Shown here: one piece after another, positions 23,499 through 31,370 of the stretch | Numbering within the stretch: position 1 is the stretch's first letter | Layout: every line of letters starts with the position of its first letter | Assembly: GCA_964395045.1 (NCBI GenBank) | Contig: CAYNBE010000014.1 | Span: 1 to 31,370, forward strand | DNA: 31,370 nucleotides | Origin: UBA1413 sp964395045 | Lineage (GTDB): Bacteria; Bacteroidota; Bacteroidia; Bacteroidales; Prolixibacteraceae | Direction: 5' to 3' | Translations under genes and position numbers: made by a program | The notes under the pieces: generated by a model | The model's input: only the letters and a program-made list of their open reading frames with translations | The model's database searches: none | Told to the model about the DNA's origin: nothing

Positions 23499-25064
23499 TT
23501 ATTTCAGCCACCGCGGATCCCCTATATTATTTTCAATCAGGGTTGTGTTTGACACTTTGAAATTGCCTTCAGAAGCATTTGCAAACCCGGGATCCAAAGC
23601 AGTGTAAACACCGGTATCGTTTTTGGCGCCTGAAGTAGTGCTGCCGGTGAAATTGGGGGCATTCCAGTAATTGTTATTGCTCATAGCCACGATATTGGTA
23701 GCGGACTGGTTGGTGTAATATCCCAGGGTGTTGGCAATGATATTCTTATTAAAAGTGATCTGGTTTGATGCAAGCCGGATATATAGTATCCGTCTTGAGG
23801 TTCCGTCACATACTTTATTGAACGTATTATTGCTTATATTAATCATGGAGGTTATACCTGGGAAGTTCGTGGAACCGCCAGCATCCATTCGGAAGAAATC
23901 CCTTGCCAAGGCACTATTGTAAGCCGTATTTCCAGTATAAGTAAAGCTTTTGGCCATTCCGAGGCGGAAGTCAATAAAGTCACCACCATTGCACTCGATA
24001 TTGTAATAGACACAATTCTTTATAGTTACAGATTCAATCAAGGCAGCCACGTTCACATAGAGTGTGCCCTTGGTATAGTTTTTAATGATACAGCCTTCCA
24101 TGGTGAAGTCGCTGTAGGTACCTCCCAAAAGAGCGGTACTGTAAATAACAGTCTGGTTTCCTGAAATAGCTCCTGTTCCGTCAAGAACCAGATCTTTCAG
24201 GTTCAACCCGGCTCCGTCTTTGACAAAGAAAACAGTCCCGGTTAAAACAGGCTTGTCATTGGGTCTTGCCCCCTTTATTCCCACCGTTTTTGAGATGTTG
24301 ATATCCAGCGCGGTGTAATTCCCTGGCATCAGTGCAAACACATCATTGGCATTAGCTGCTTCAAGGATGGTTTTGAGATCATCGCCGGGTTTTACCTGTA
24401 TAGCTCCGCCCAGGTCTATCAGGGTGGTGAATACGATCGTTCCCCTTGTTTTTGTTCCGTTCATCAGTTTTGCAGTATAAGTGACTTCACCTGTCAAACC
24501 GGTTACGGAAGCCGATCCGGCAGCTATTTCACCCGCAGTGACCGGATGGGTAATATTCCCGGGTGTCAATACAATAGAAGTGGCAACTTCTCCGGCAGGC
24601 CATTTTAAAATGACAGAATTATGGGTTATTCCTGCTGCATCAACGTTATAGAAAATCTGTTCCGGATCTGTCTTGAAAGTGGTGCTGATCCATTTCGAAT
24701 CATTTATTTCTTTTCCTACAGCTTTCACCCGTACCGAATAGTTGGTTTCTCCGCCAAATCCAGTTACCGCCAGCGGCAACTGGTCGTAAGTGATATTACT
24801 GATTGCTTTTACTGGAGTGCCCGAAAAGTCTTGATTACCGTTCTCTGCAAACTCGACGGTATAGGTCATGGCTTTGCTAACCTCTTTCCAGTTTAAACGG
24901 ACAGACGTTTTATTAAAGACTTTTGCCTCAAAGCCGACCGGTGAAAAAAGGCGGCTGACATCCAGACTGGTGATTTCAGGATCGATGTTGTCGGTGCATC
25001 CTGCAGAGATAACAGTTGCAGCAAGGCATGCCTTATAGGTGATTCTTTTTATTAGCTTATACAT
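23499..25064 (-). CDS. Surface lipoprotein with DUF4957/DUF5123-like modules
   Basis: The 521-residue protein has a lipoprotein signal ending at ISAGC (about residue 23). Residues about 40-220 hold two fibronectin type III-like domains (VRLNWKEVSKAMTYTVEFAE and HNSVILKWPAGEVATSIVL). Residues about 230-520 are a parallel beta-helix like DUF4957/DUF5123 (LKTILEAANANDVFALMPGN, ESVTIKNCVYYNIECNGGD, SNNTFNKVCDGTSRRILYI, ending NNIGDPRW). It follows SusD by 25 bases, where Bacteroidota pectin loci usually encode a surface glycan-binding protein. I infer it binds pectin at the cell surface; a weak lyase activity cannot be excluded because the fold resembles lyase folds. Confidence 0.83.
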   Translation of the reverse strand: MYKLIKRITYKACLAATVISAGCTDNIDPEITSLDVSRLFSPVGFEAKVFNKTSVRLNWKEVSKAMTYTVEFAENGNQDFSGTPVKAISNITYDQLPLAVTGFGGETNYSVRVKAVGKEINDSKWISTTFKTDPEQIFYNVDAAGITHNSVILKWPAGEVATSIVLTPGNITHPVTAGEIAAGSASVTGLTGEVTYTAKLMNGTKTRGTIVFTTLIDLGGAIQVKPGDDLKTILEAANANDVFALMPGNYTALDINISKTVGIKGARPNDKPVLTGTVFFVKDGAGLNLKDLVLDGTGAISGNQTVIYSTALLGGTYSDFTMEGCIIKNYTKGTLYVNVAALIESVTIKNCVYYNIECNGGDFIDFRLGMAKSFTYTGNTAYNSALARDFFRMDAGGSTNFPGITSMINISNNTFNKVCDGTSRRILYIRLASNQITFNKNIIANTLGYYTNQSATNIVAMSNNNYWNAPNFTGSTTSGAKNDTGVYTALDPGFANASEGNFKVSNTTLIENNIGDPRWLK

Positions 25065-25089
25065 GGTGAAAATATTATTGGATTACTGA

Positions 25090-26883
25090 TCATTGAAAAT
25101 TATAACCATCATTGTTCAGCATACCATTGCTGGTATCGATGAAAATCTGCCAGATAGGCCAAAATTGCTGTATATCAGGATTACGGACAAACAAGGCATC
25201 CCAGAAGGCAGTGGTTTCTCCTGATGCTGTGATCACCCAGTTTTTATTCGAAGAATACCCCAGTTCTGCTCCGACGGCATCAGTATCACCATGGTTCAGC
25301 CCATAAATGACAACACTTTCTCCGTCTGCAGCGGTTTTATAATAGATTTTTGCCGGGAGACCGGCATATTTCCCTGAACGGGTTTCAAACTGCTGCAATT
25401 TCGTTTTGGCTTCATTCAGTTTAGTACTGAGCAGGTTCCAGCGGATAAGGTCTCCTTTCCGCAGCATTTCGCCTGTAAATTCCAATGCCCTTTCATCGAC
25501 GATGGCATTAAAGAAAGCCTGTTTAGAAGCAGTCGCCTGTGTTATGAAAGCGTTGACTTTAGCAGTATTACCGGGGAATGCCCGGGCGCGTACCTCTCTA
25601 AGGTAAGGAGCGGCTGCTGCGGCACCATCCAATTGGTTGATGGCTTCGGCAGCCATCAGCAGTATATCAGAATAGCGCATATATAGCCAGTTCAGTCCAT
25701 CATCGTTGGTACTGGTCACCCGTCTGCCGGCTTCCTGGAAGAGCCATTCGTAACGATATTTCCCGAACATCCAGCGGCCTGCGTTTGTCGGTACCTGGAT
25801 ACCGTTGGTCCACTCGTAGGGGACGCAGGTTACATCACGGCGGACATCTTCACGGTCGTATTCATAAAACATGATCGGATTCGGACCGTTTGTTCCGCCC
25901 TTGTTCTGCCCGGTATATTTGTCCACATTGGTGTGTCTGACCCCAAGATCGAAAATCACACGTCCACGACCTTCCGAAAACGGTATTTCCCAAAGTATCT
26001 CCTGTCCGGCAATGAATTGTTCCTTGTGAAAAGCCCTGAAAACCCCTTCAAAGGTCTGCAGACGACACCGGCCGCTGTTGATTACATCAAGGCACTCTTT
26101 TTTTGCAATAGCATACATTTTTTCCGGAGCAAGGTCAGGGTCCCTGCTTAACCGCACACCGTCAGTTCGTTGTGAGTAACCCCCGGCTGCCAGGGCAAGA
26201 CGTGCCCTCAAACCTTTTACAAATGCTTTGCTAATCCTTTCAGTTGACCGGGTAACGGCAGTTTCATTTGGCCACGCCACAAGTTCAGCAGCCTCTTCCA
26301 GATCGGCTAAAAGCTGTTTGTAAATCAGGTCACGGTCTGCCCTTGGCAGGTATACTGTTTCGGAATTAACAGGCTCAAAACGGGCGGGGACATCACCCCA
26401 CCCTTTGATGAGGTCGCTGTAAACTACTGCCCTCAGGGTGAGGACTTCTCCAAGCAATTGGGCAAGTTCCTTGTTGTTGGCTACATCCCCGTATTTGCGC
26501 AATCCCCTGATTGCAATATTGGCGCGCTCGATACCTTCATAAAACTTTGCCCAGGCATTGTTGTCAGTGTTCATCTGACTGTTGTTGACGTTGGTATTGT
26601 AATTTGCCAACCTCGATTTGTCATCATTGATATTCCTAAGCGAATTATAGACTTCACAATCGGTGTTTATTCCATAATTAACCAGATACCTTCCCCGGTA
26701 TGAGTTTGTTTCGCAAAAGGATTGGATGATGCCGGCAATGGCTCCTTCGGCCAGACTGGCATTCGAAAAAATAACTGATTCATCGAGAGAGGATTTGGTT
26801 GGGGCATCCAGTACATCTTCACAGGAGCTCATTATCAGGGCTGCTGATAAGACTACAATCAAACTATAAAATATTTTTTTCAT
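25090..26883 (-). CDS. SusD/RagB family glycan-binding lipoprotein
   Basis: The 597-residue protein starts with a lipoprotein signal (MKKIFYSLIVVLSAALIMSSC, Cys21) and shows the SusD alpha-helical repeat pattern, for example ANIAIRGLRKYGDV, LTLRAVVYSDLIKGWGDVPA, AFVKGLRARLALAAGGYS, and YMRYSDILLMAAEAINQL with DERALEFTGEMLRKGDLIRW near the C-terminus. SusD proteins cap the SusC transporter and bind the glycan. It lies 19 bases after susC, consistent with one transcript. The neighbouring enzymes point to oligogalacturonide as ligand. Length is typical. Confidence 0.96.
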   Translation of the reverse strand: MKKIFYSLIVVLSAALIMSSCEDVLDAPTKSSLDESVIFSNASLAEGAIAGIIQSFCETNSYRGRYLVNYGINTDCEVYNSLRNINDDKSRLANYNTNVNNSQMNTDNNAWAKFYEGIERANIAIRGLRKYGDVANNKELAQLLGEVLTLRAVVYSDLIKGWGDVPARFEPVNSETVYLPRADRDLIYKQLLADLEEAAELVAWPNETAVTRSTERISKAFVKGLRARLALAAGGYSQRTDGVRLSRDPDLAPEKMYAIAKKECLDVINSGRCRLQTFEGVFRAFHKEQFIAGQEILWEIPFSEGRGRVIFDLGVRHTNVDKYTGQNKGGTNGPNPIMFYEYDREDVRRDVTCVPYEWTNGIQVPTNAGRWMFGKYRYEWLFQEAGRRVTSTNDDGLNWLYMRYSDILLMAAEAINQLDGAAAAAPYLREVRARAFPGNTAKVNAFITQATASKQAFFNAIVDERALEFTGEMLRKGDLIRWNLLSTKLNEAKTKLQQFETRSGKYAGLPAKIYYKTAADGESVVIYGLNHGDTDAVGAELGYSSNKNWVITASGETTAFWDALFVRNPDIQQFWPIWQIFIDTSNGMLNNDGYNFQ

Positions 26884-26902
26884 TGCTTGCTGATTTTGTT
26901 CA

Positions 26903-29900
26903 TTAGAAATTCAGATTCAACCCAAACACAATCGAACGGCTTCTGGGATATGCAGAATAATCGATACCCGGTGTCAGGGGAGTTTTACGGCGTGTCGAAA
27001 CTTCCGGGTCGAAACCGCTGTAGTTGGTCCAGCAGTAAACATTATATCCGCTGACATAAAGTCGTAAGTTACGAATATTGTATTTACTGACAAGATTCTT
27101 GGGCAGTGAGTAACCTAAGGTCAGGGTATTCAGACGGAGGAAAGAACCGTCTTCTACGGCCCAATCGGTAAATACGTACCTGGCCATATAAGGCGACCAC
27201 ATGGTTGTGCTCTTGTTCAACTCTTTCAACTCAGCAGGATCATTGGAGATTTTGTCATCTTTCAGATTTGTCCAGCGTTTGCCGTCTTCCATCATTGTGA
27301 TCATGTTTCGGGAATGATATTTGCTTGTGGAGGTATATTCAATTTTGTTGGCATTGTAAATGTCGTTCCCATAGCTCCAGTTAAATGCTGCGGAAAGATC
27401 AAATCCATAAGCCCTGGCATTGATTGTCAGCCCTCCTGTGTGCAGCGGATTGGCATCTCCGATGATGACCCTGTCGGATGCATCAACAATGTTATCACCT
27501 TCGGTCATATTTACCAGCTTCAATGATCCGGGGCGGACAGTACCCACTATCGGCTGGCTGTTAACGACATCATCCTTCAGTACCCACATATTGTTGATAA
27601 ATCCTTTAAAATCTTCAGGTTCATATCGCCCGGCGCTTTTATAACCGTACATTTTGCCTACCGCCCCTCCTTCTTCAATCCAGTAGTCGGCACCGATCTC
27701 TGTGGAAGCCCATCCCGATGTGGCTGTGAAACTTTCCATTTTCCCGAGTGAAATGATTTCGTTCCGGTTGAAACCGATATTCCCGGTGATTGACAAACCG
27801 TAGTTTAGCTTGTTAACAGCGATCCAGTTGACAGTAGCTTCCACGCCTTTGTTTTGTGTCTCGCCCATATTGCGGTATTGGTCATTGTACCCTGTACCCG
27901 GTGTCGGGAACTGGATAAGCAGGTCTTTGGTATTGTTGATGTAGCCTTCAAGTGATGTGGTCAGCCTTCCTTTCAGTGCAGTGAAATCAATGCCGATGTT
28001 GCGGGTCACAGTGGTTTCCCATTTCAGGTTGGGATTGGCCATTGTTGTTGTAGCTGCCCAGTAACTGTCGAATTTATTCACCCAGGTTGTGGCTCGTACT
28101 TCGAGGGTTTGGGCCATCTGACCCGAGGGAATGTTGTTATTGCCGGCAGTTCCGTAACTAAAACGTAATTTCAGGTCGTCGAGCCAGTTTCGTGCCGGTT
28201 CCATGAATGGTTCTTCCGAAATACGCCAGGCAACTGCTGCCGATGGAAAATATCCCCACCGGTTGCCCTTCGAGAACTTGGAGGATCCATCAGCCCTGAA
28301 AGTCCCGCTTAATAGGTATTTATTTTTAATATCATAATTCAGACGGCCAAAGAATGAAAGCAGGATGTCGTCGGGGTATAAATAGTTATCAACGGAATTG
28401 GCTGTCCCTTGTGCCGACAATTTAGTGGCATCCTCAAATGAAAAGGTAGAAGGAAATCCATGAACAGTTGTTTCATGGTCTTCATGTTGAGAAAAGATAT
28501 ATTCATGACCTGCCAGGACATTCAGCTTGTGTCCTGAAGGCAATAAATTCTTAAAGTTATAACTGATGGTATTGGTATTGCGGATATATTCCCCTGATGT
28601 TTTCAGGAAAATGATTGCAGGTAAACCCTGGAGGTCCGATGCTGGTTTATTCTTCACATAATAGGTGGTTGATCCATAAAAACGGTCATCTGCCCTCCTG
28701 GAATCGATAAAGCCCACTTCACTCTTTAATCTCATGTTATCAATGATTTCCCATGTAATGCTTCCTCCCAGGTCATAATTGACCCGCTTTTGAAAACGGT
28801 CATTGTCTGAAATGGCAACCAAGGGATGATAGAGAAAGAAACTTTGGTCGGTTTCGTCGGTATCCGTAAGTCCCGGAATCGGGAATGGTGGGAAAATCAT
28901 AGCGTATTTTAGTCGGGAATCGGCCGATGAAACCTCATTTTGCTCATTGGCACCTCCTCCTTCTATCCGTGTGTTGGAAAAACGAACAGAAAAATCGATA
29001 GTTATTTTTTTGTTAGGTTTATTTGTAAGCTTAAATGTCAGGTTGTCCCGTTTATATCCCGACATTTGCATAATTGCTCTGTCTTTCATGTGACTGTAGC
29101 TGAGTGAATAATTAGTTTGGGCTGTGCCTCCTGTAATACTCAGGTTATGATTGAACGTGAACCCGGTCCGGCCGAAAACCTGCTCCTGCCAGTCGTTAGG
29201 TGTGATTTCCCTGTAAAGGTCCATGTCCTGAAAATTTCCATAAATATTGTTGTACTTATCTGCTTCTCCTGCGAGCAATGCCCTTTCGTACTGCCATTTG
29301 ACAAAGTCATAAGGAGTCAGCACATCGAGTTTGTCCGCCAGCTTTTTCCAGCCGGTATAAGAATTGTAATTGACGCTTACTTTTCCTTCTTTTCCTTTTT
29401 TAGTTGTAACAATAATGACTCCGTTTGCGCCACGTGAACCATAAATCGCCGTCGATGATGCATCTTTGAGTACATCGATTGATTCAATGTCAGCCGGTGA
29501 GATGTCGGAAATAGAGTTAACAGGGAAACCGTCAAGGATGAATAACGGGGTGTTATCCCCAGTGATAGAACCGCCTCCGCGGACACGAATCATAATCTCG
29601 GCGTCGGGCGAGCCTTCAGTTGAGACGACCTGAACTCCGGCCAGTTTCCCAGTGATTGCTTCATTCGCTGTGGCAACCGGTATGGCTGTCAGCGTTTCAC
29701 CGCTAACAGATGACACAGAACCTGTTAAATCCTTACGTTGGACAGTGCCATAACCGATTGCAACTACTTCGGCAAGTTCTGTAACTGCAGGTTTAAGCGC
29801 GATTTCCAGTCTGCTTCTTCCCTGTAGCGGCATTTCAACCGATGCGTAACCGATAAACGAGACAACAAGTGTGGCGTTTGGCGAGGGCACAGTGAGTATA

Positions 29901-30127
29901 AACTCTCCGTCGACGTTGGTTATTGTCCCTGTTGTGGTGCCTTTGACCACAACATTGGTGCCGGGAATTGGTTCCATGCTGGAAGCATCGGTAACCTTGC
30001 CCCTCACCGTAACCTGTTGGGCCAGAGCTGTCCCTGATGTCATGAGCAGGATAAAACCCAACAGCAGAAGTTTTAACCTTGAACCTTGGTCATGTTTTTT
30101 CGTTGAAAAGATCAATAATTTATTCAT
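26903..30127 (-). CDS. SusC/RagA TonB-linked outer membrane transporter
   Basis: The 1074-residue protein is a TonB-dependent outer membrane channel that imports oligosaccharides with SusD. After the signal peptide (LKLLLLGFILLMTSGTALAQ) comes the carboxypeptidase-regulatory-like domain (VTVRGKVTDASSMEPIPGTN to about residue 115). Then the TonB box region and plug follow (EVVAIGYGTVQRKDLTGSV, IRVRGGGSITGDNTPLFILD, SSTAIYGSRGANGVIIVTTK), then the barrel with its final strand ending in aromatic-type residues (RSRSIVFGLNLNF). It is 21 bases after the GH105 stop. It is complete. Confidence 0.97.
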   Translation of the reverse strand: MNKLLIFSTKKHDQGSRLKLLLLGFILLMTSGTALAQQVTVRGKVTDASSMEPIPGTNVVVKGTTTGTITNVDGEFILTVPSPNATLVVSFIGYASVEMPLQGRSRLEIALKPAVTELAEVVAIGYGTVQRKDLTGSVSSVSGETLTAIPVATANEAITGKLAGVQVVSTEGSPDAEIMIRVRGGGSITGDNTPLFILDGFPVNSISDISPADIESIDVLKDASSTAIYGSRGANGVIIVTTKKGKEGKVSVNYNSYTGWKKLADKLDVLTPYDFVKWQYERALLAGEADKYNNIYGNFQDMDLYREITPNDWQEQVFGRTGFTFNHNLSITGGTAQTNYSLSYSHMKDRAIMQMSGYKRDNLTFKLTNKPNKKITIDFSVRFSNTRIEGGGANEQNEVSSADSRLKYAMIFPPFPIPGLTDTDETDQSFFLYHPLVAISDNDRFQKRVNYDLGGSITWEIIDNMRLKSEVGFIDSRRADDRFYGSTTYYVKNKPASDLQGLPAIIFLKTSGEYIRNTNTISYNFKNLLPSGHKLNVLAGHEYIFSQHEDHETTVHGFPSTFSFEDATKLSAQGTANSVDNYLYPDDILLSFFGRLNYDIKNKYLLSGTFRADGSSKFSKGNRWGYFPSAAVAWRISEEPFMEPARNWLDDLKLRFSYGTAGNNNIPSGQMAQTLEVRATTWVNKFDSYWAATTTMANPNLKWETTVTRNIGIDFTALKGRLTTSLEGYINNTKDLLIQFPTPGTGYNDQYRNMGETQNKGVEATVNWIAVNKLNYGLSITGNIGFNRNEIISLGKMESFTATSGWASTEIGADYWIEEGGAVGKMYGYKSAGRYEPEDFKGFINNMWVLKDDVVNSQPIVGTVRPGSLKLVNMTEGDNIVDASDRVIIGDANPLHTGGLTINARAYGFDLSAAFNWSYGNDIYNANKIEYTSTSKYHSRNMITMMEDGKRWTNLKDDKISNDPAELKELNKSTTMWSPYMARYVFTDWAVEDGSFLRLNTLTLGYSLPKNLVSKYNIRNLRLYVSGYNVYCWTNYSGFDPEVSTRRKTPLTPGIDYSAYPRSRSIVFGLNLNF

Positions 30128-30148
30128 GGATTTAATGATTAGGTTGAT

Positions 30149-31249
30149 TTATCTGAAATGACTCAATTCCAAACCGGACATAATGAACGGCCCCACTCCT
30201 TTCGGATCGTTGTCCCTGACCGGTTCACTAATATAGTATTGAAAGGATCCATCCCGGTAAGGATTGCCTCCCAGCCCGGCTACAGAACAACACTTTGTCA
30301 GGCTGATGGTGCCATCCCCGTTCTCTTTGACCAGGTTTTGCACAATCCCCGAATACCCTTTCAACCCGGTCTTTTTGTATTTGGATGAAATGTACCCTTT
30401 CCTGGAAGCTTTCAGTAACGAATAGGTAAACATGGATGAAGCAGTTGCTTCGAGGTAGTTCCCTTCCCTGTTCCCCTGGTCTAATACCTGATACCACAAC
30501 CCTGTTCTCCGGTCTTGGTGTTTTCTGATGCCTTGGGCTACCTGATTCAGGATGGCAATGATTTCGTGTCGCCGCGGATGGGTTTCAGGGATAAAATCCA
30601 GTACATCGACCAGCGCCATCGAAAACCATCCCATTGCCCGTCCCCATACATGAGGCGACCTGCCTGTAACCGGATCGGCCCATTTCTGTACCTTGTTTTC
30701 GTCCCATCCGTGGTAATTGAGCCCTGACTTTTCATCATAGGTATGAGAATGAACGATGATAAACTGGTCGATCACATCGTCGAAGGCTTGCGGTTCATTA
30801 AAGTAGCGAGCATATCTGGCATAAAAAGGAGCTCCCATATATAGACCGTCGAGCCACATCTGGGAAGTATAAATCTTTTTATGCCAGAATCCCCCTTCTG
30901 TGGTACGGGGATGTGTTTTCAACTGCTCGCGGAGGGTATGTATGGCTGTCCTGTACCTCTCATCTTTCGTCTGTTCATAGAGGTCGAAAAGGATTTTGCC
31001 TGAATTGATGCGGTCTATGTTGTATTCTTCGATCCTGTAACCTATAATCTGCCCCATGCTGTCGATCAGTTTATCGGCATAGGCTTTTGCATAATCATAG
31101 TATTTCGATTCACCTGTTGCCTTCCAGACCTGAAGCATGGCCTGTGCGATCAGGCCTTGTGTGTAGCTCCATACCGGTTTTGAATTAAAATCAACTGTCC
31201 AGGGATCGGGAAAATGCTTCATTTCCGAATCGGCCATTCTGACAGCCAT
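30149..31249 (-). CDS. GH105 unsaturated galacturonyl hydrolase, N-terminus uncertain
   Basis: This alpha/alpha-barrel hydrolase removes the 4,5-unsaturated uronic acid left by pectate lyases, which fits the PL1 gene downstream. Family motifs are MADSEMKHFPDPW with WSYTQGL near the N-terminus, QMWLDGLYMGAPFYARYA (about residues 129-146) with the likely catalytic Asp, GRSPHVWGRAMGWFSMALVD, and GNYLEATASSMFTYSLLKA. The first ATG in frame is at 31249 and gives 366 residues without a signal peptide. The frame stays open upstream to a stop at 31366-31364 with no ATG, GTG or TTG start, though it encodes a hydrophobic stretch (LVCFLFLS). The N-terminus may therefore be missing or frameshifted, or the protein may be cytosolic. 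Confidence 0.85.
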   Translation of the reverse strand: MAVRMADSEMKHFPDPWTVDFNSKPVWSYTQGLIAQAMLQVWKATGESKYYDYAKAYADKLIDSMGQIIGYRIEEYNIDRINSGKILFDLYEQTKDERYRTAIHTLREQLKTHPRTTEGGFWHKKIYTSQMWLDGLYMGAPFYARYARYFNEPQAFDDVIDQFIIVHSHTYDEKSGLNYHGWDENKVQKWADPVTGRSPHVWGRAMGWFSMALVDVLDFIPETHPRRHEIIAILNQVAQGIRKHQDRRTGLWYQVLDQGNREGNYLEATASSMFTYSLLKASRKGYISSKYKKTGLKGYSGIVQNLVKENGDGTISLTKCCSVAGLGGNPYRDGSFQYYISEPVRDNDPKGVGPFIMSGLELSHFR

Positions 31250-31370
31250 GGAAAGGCCGTCGGGAAACGGCCGATTTCCGGATTTCCATCCCGTGGAAAG
31301 GAAAAGAAAGCATACTAATTGATGTTTCCCATGTTTGTTAAGCAGCTTCCGAAAGCTGCATCTCTATTAG

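Overview
This 31.4 kb window looks like chromosome from a member of the Bacteroidota, probably an environmental or gut pectin degrader. The signs are a SusC/SusD pair, a type IX secretion C-terminal domain, DUF4957/DUF5123-type and DUF6249-type proteins, TAnnTTTG-like promoter elements and few Shine-Dalgarno sites. I see no tRNA, rRNA, CRISPR array, transposase or phage gene, and no gene-free stretch longer than 300 bases.

Positions 1-16.8 kb are mostly housekeeping genes in short units. In order they are: a BatA-type vWA membrane protein (partial) behind a plant-type asparaginase; a flavin reductase-rubredoxin fusion; a two-motif CDGSH protein; a secreted lactonase-like beta-propeller; GTP cyclohydrolase I (folE); the futalosine menaquinone genes mqnB and mqnD; a heptose epimerase; an ECF sigma factor with a two-helix membrane protein and a divergent DUF6249-like gene; enolase; a DUF190 protein; a PBP4-type carboxypeptidase; an unrecognised membrane protein; a PmoA/DUF6807 protein; endonuclease IV; and a D-amino-acid transaminase overlapping nfo by one base.

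Positions 16.85-31.25 kb hold one long minus-strand block that reads as a pectin (homogalacturonan) utilization locus. In transcription order it has a GH105 unsaturated galacturonyl hydrolase, SusC, SusD, a surface lipoprotein with DUF4957/DUF5123-like modules, a PL1 pectate lyase, a CE8 pectinesterase with beta-strand repeats and a T9SS tail, a truncated second PL1 and a GH28 polygalacturonase lipoprotein. The likely logic is: CE8 removes methyl esters, PL1 cuts the chain, SusCD and the lipoprotein capture and import oligomers, and GH28 and GH105 finish them. No HTCS or other dedicated regulator is in the window, so it probably lies beyond the right edge.

The most striking non-coding signal lies between the ECF sigma gene and the DUF6249-like gene. 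Two identical bipartite motifs (TTTTGACGCA, 13 bases, GGTTACA) face each other around a single centre, as expected for an autoregulated pair of overlapping ECF promoters. Other signals are an inverted repeat pair around folE-mqnB, a strong hairpin between the binding and lyase halves of the pectin locus, and a pectate lyase remnant that ends at a pyrimidine-rich tract.
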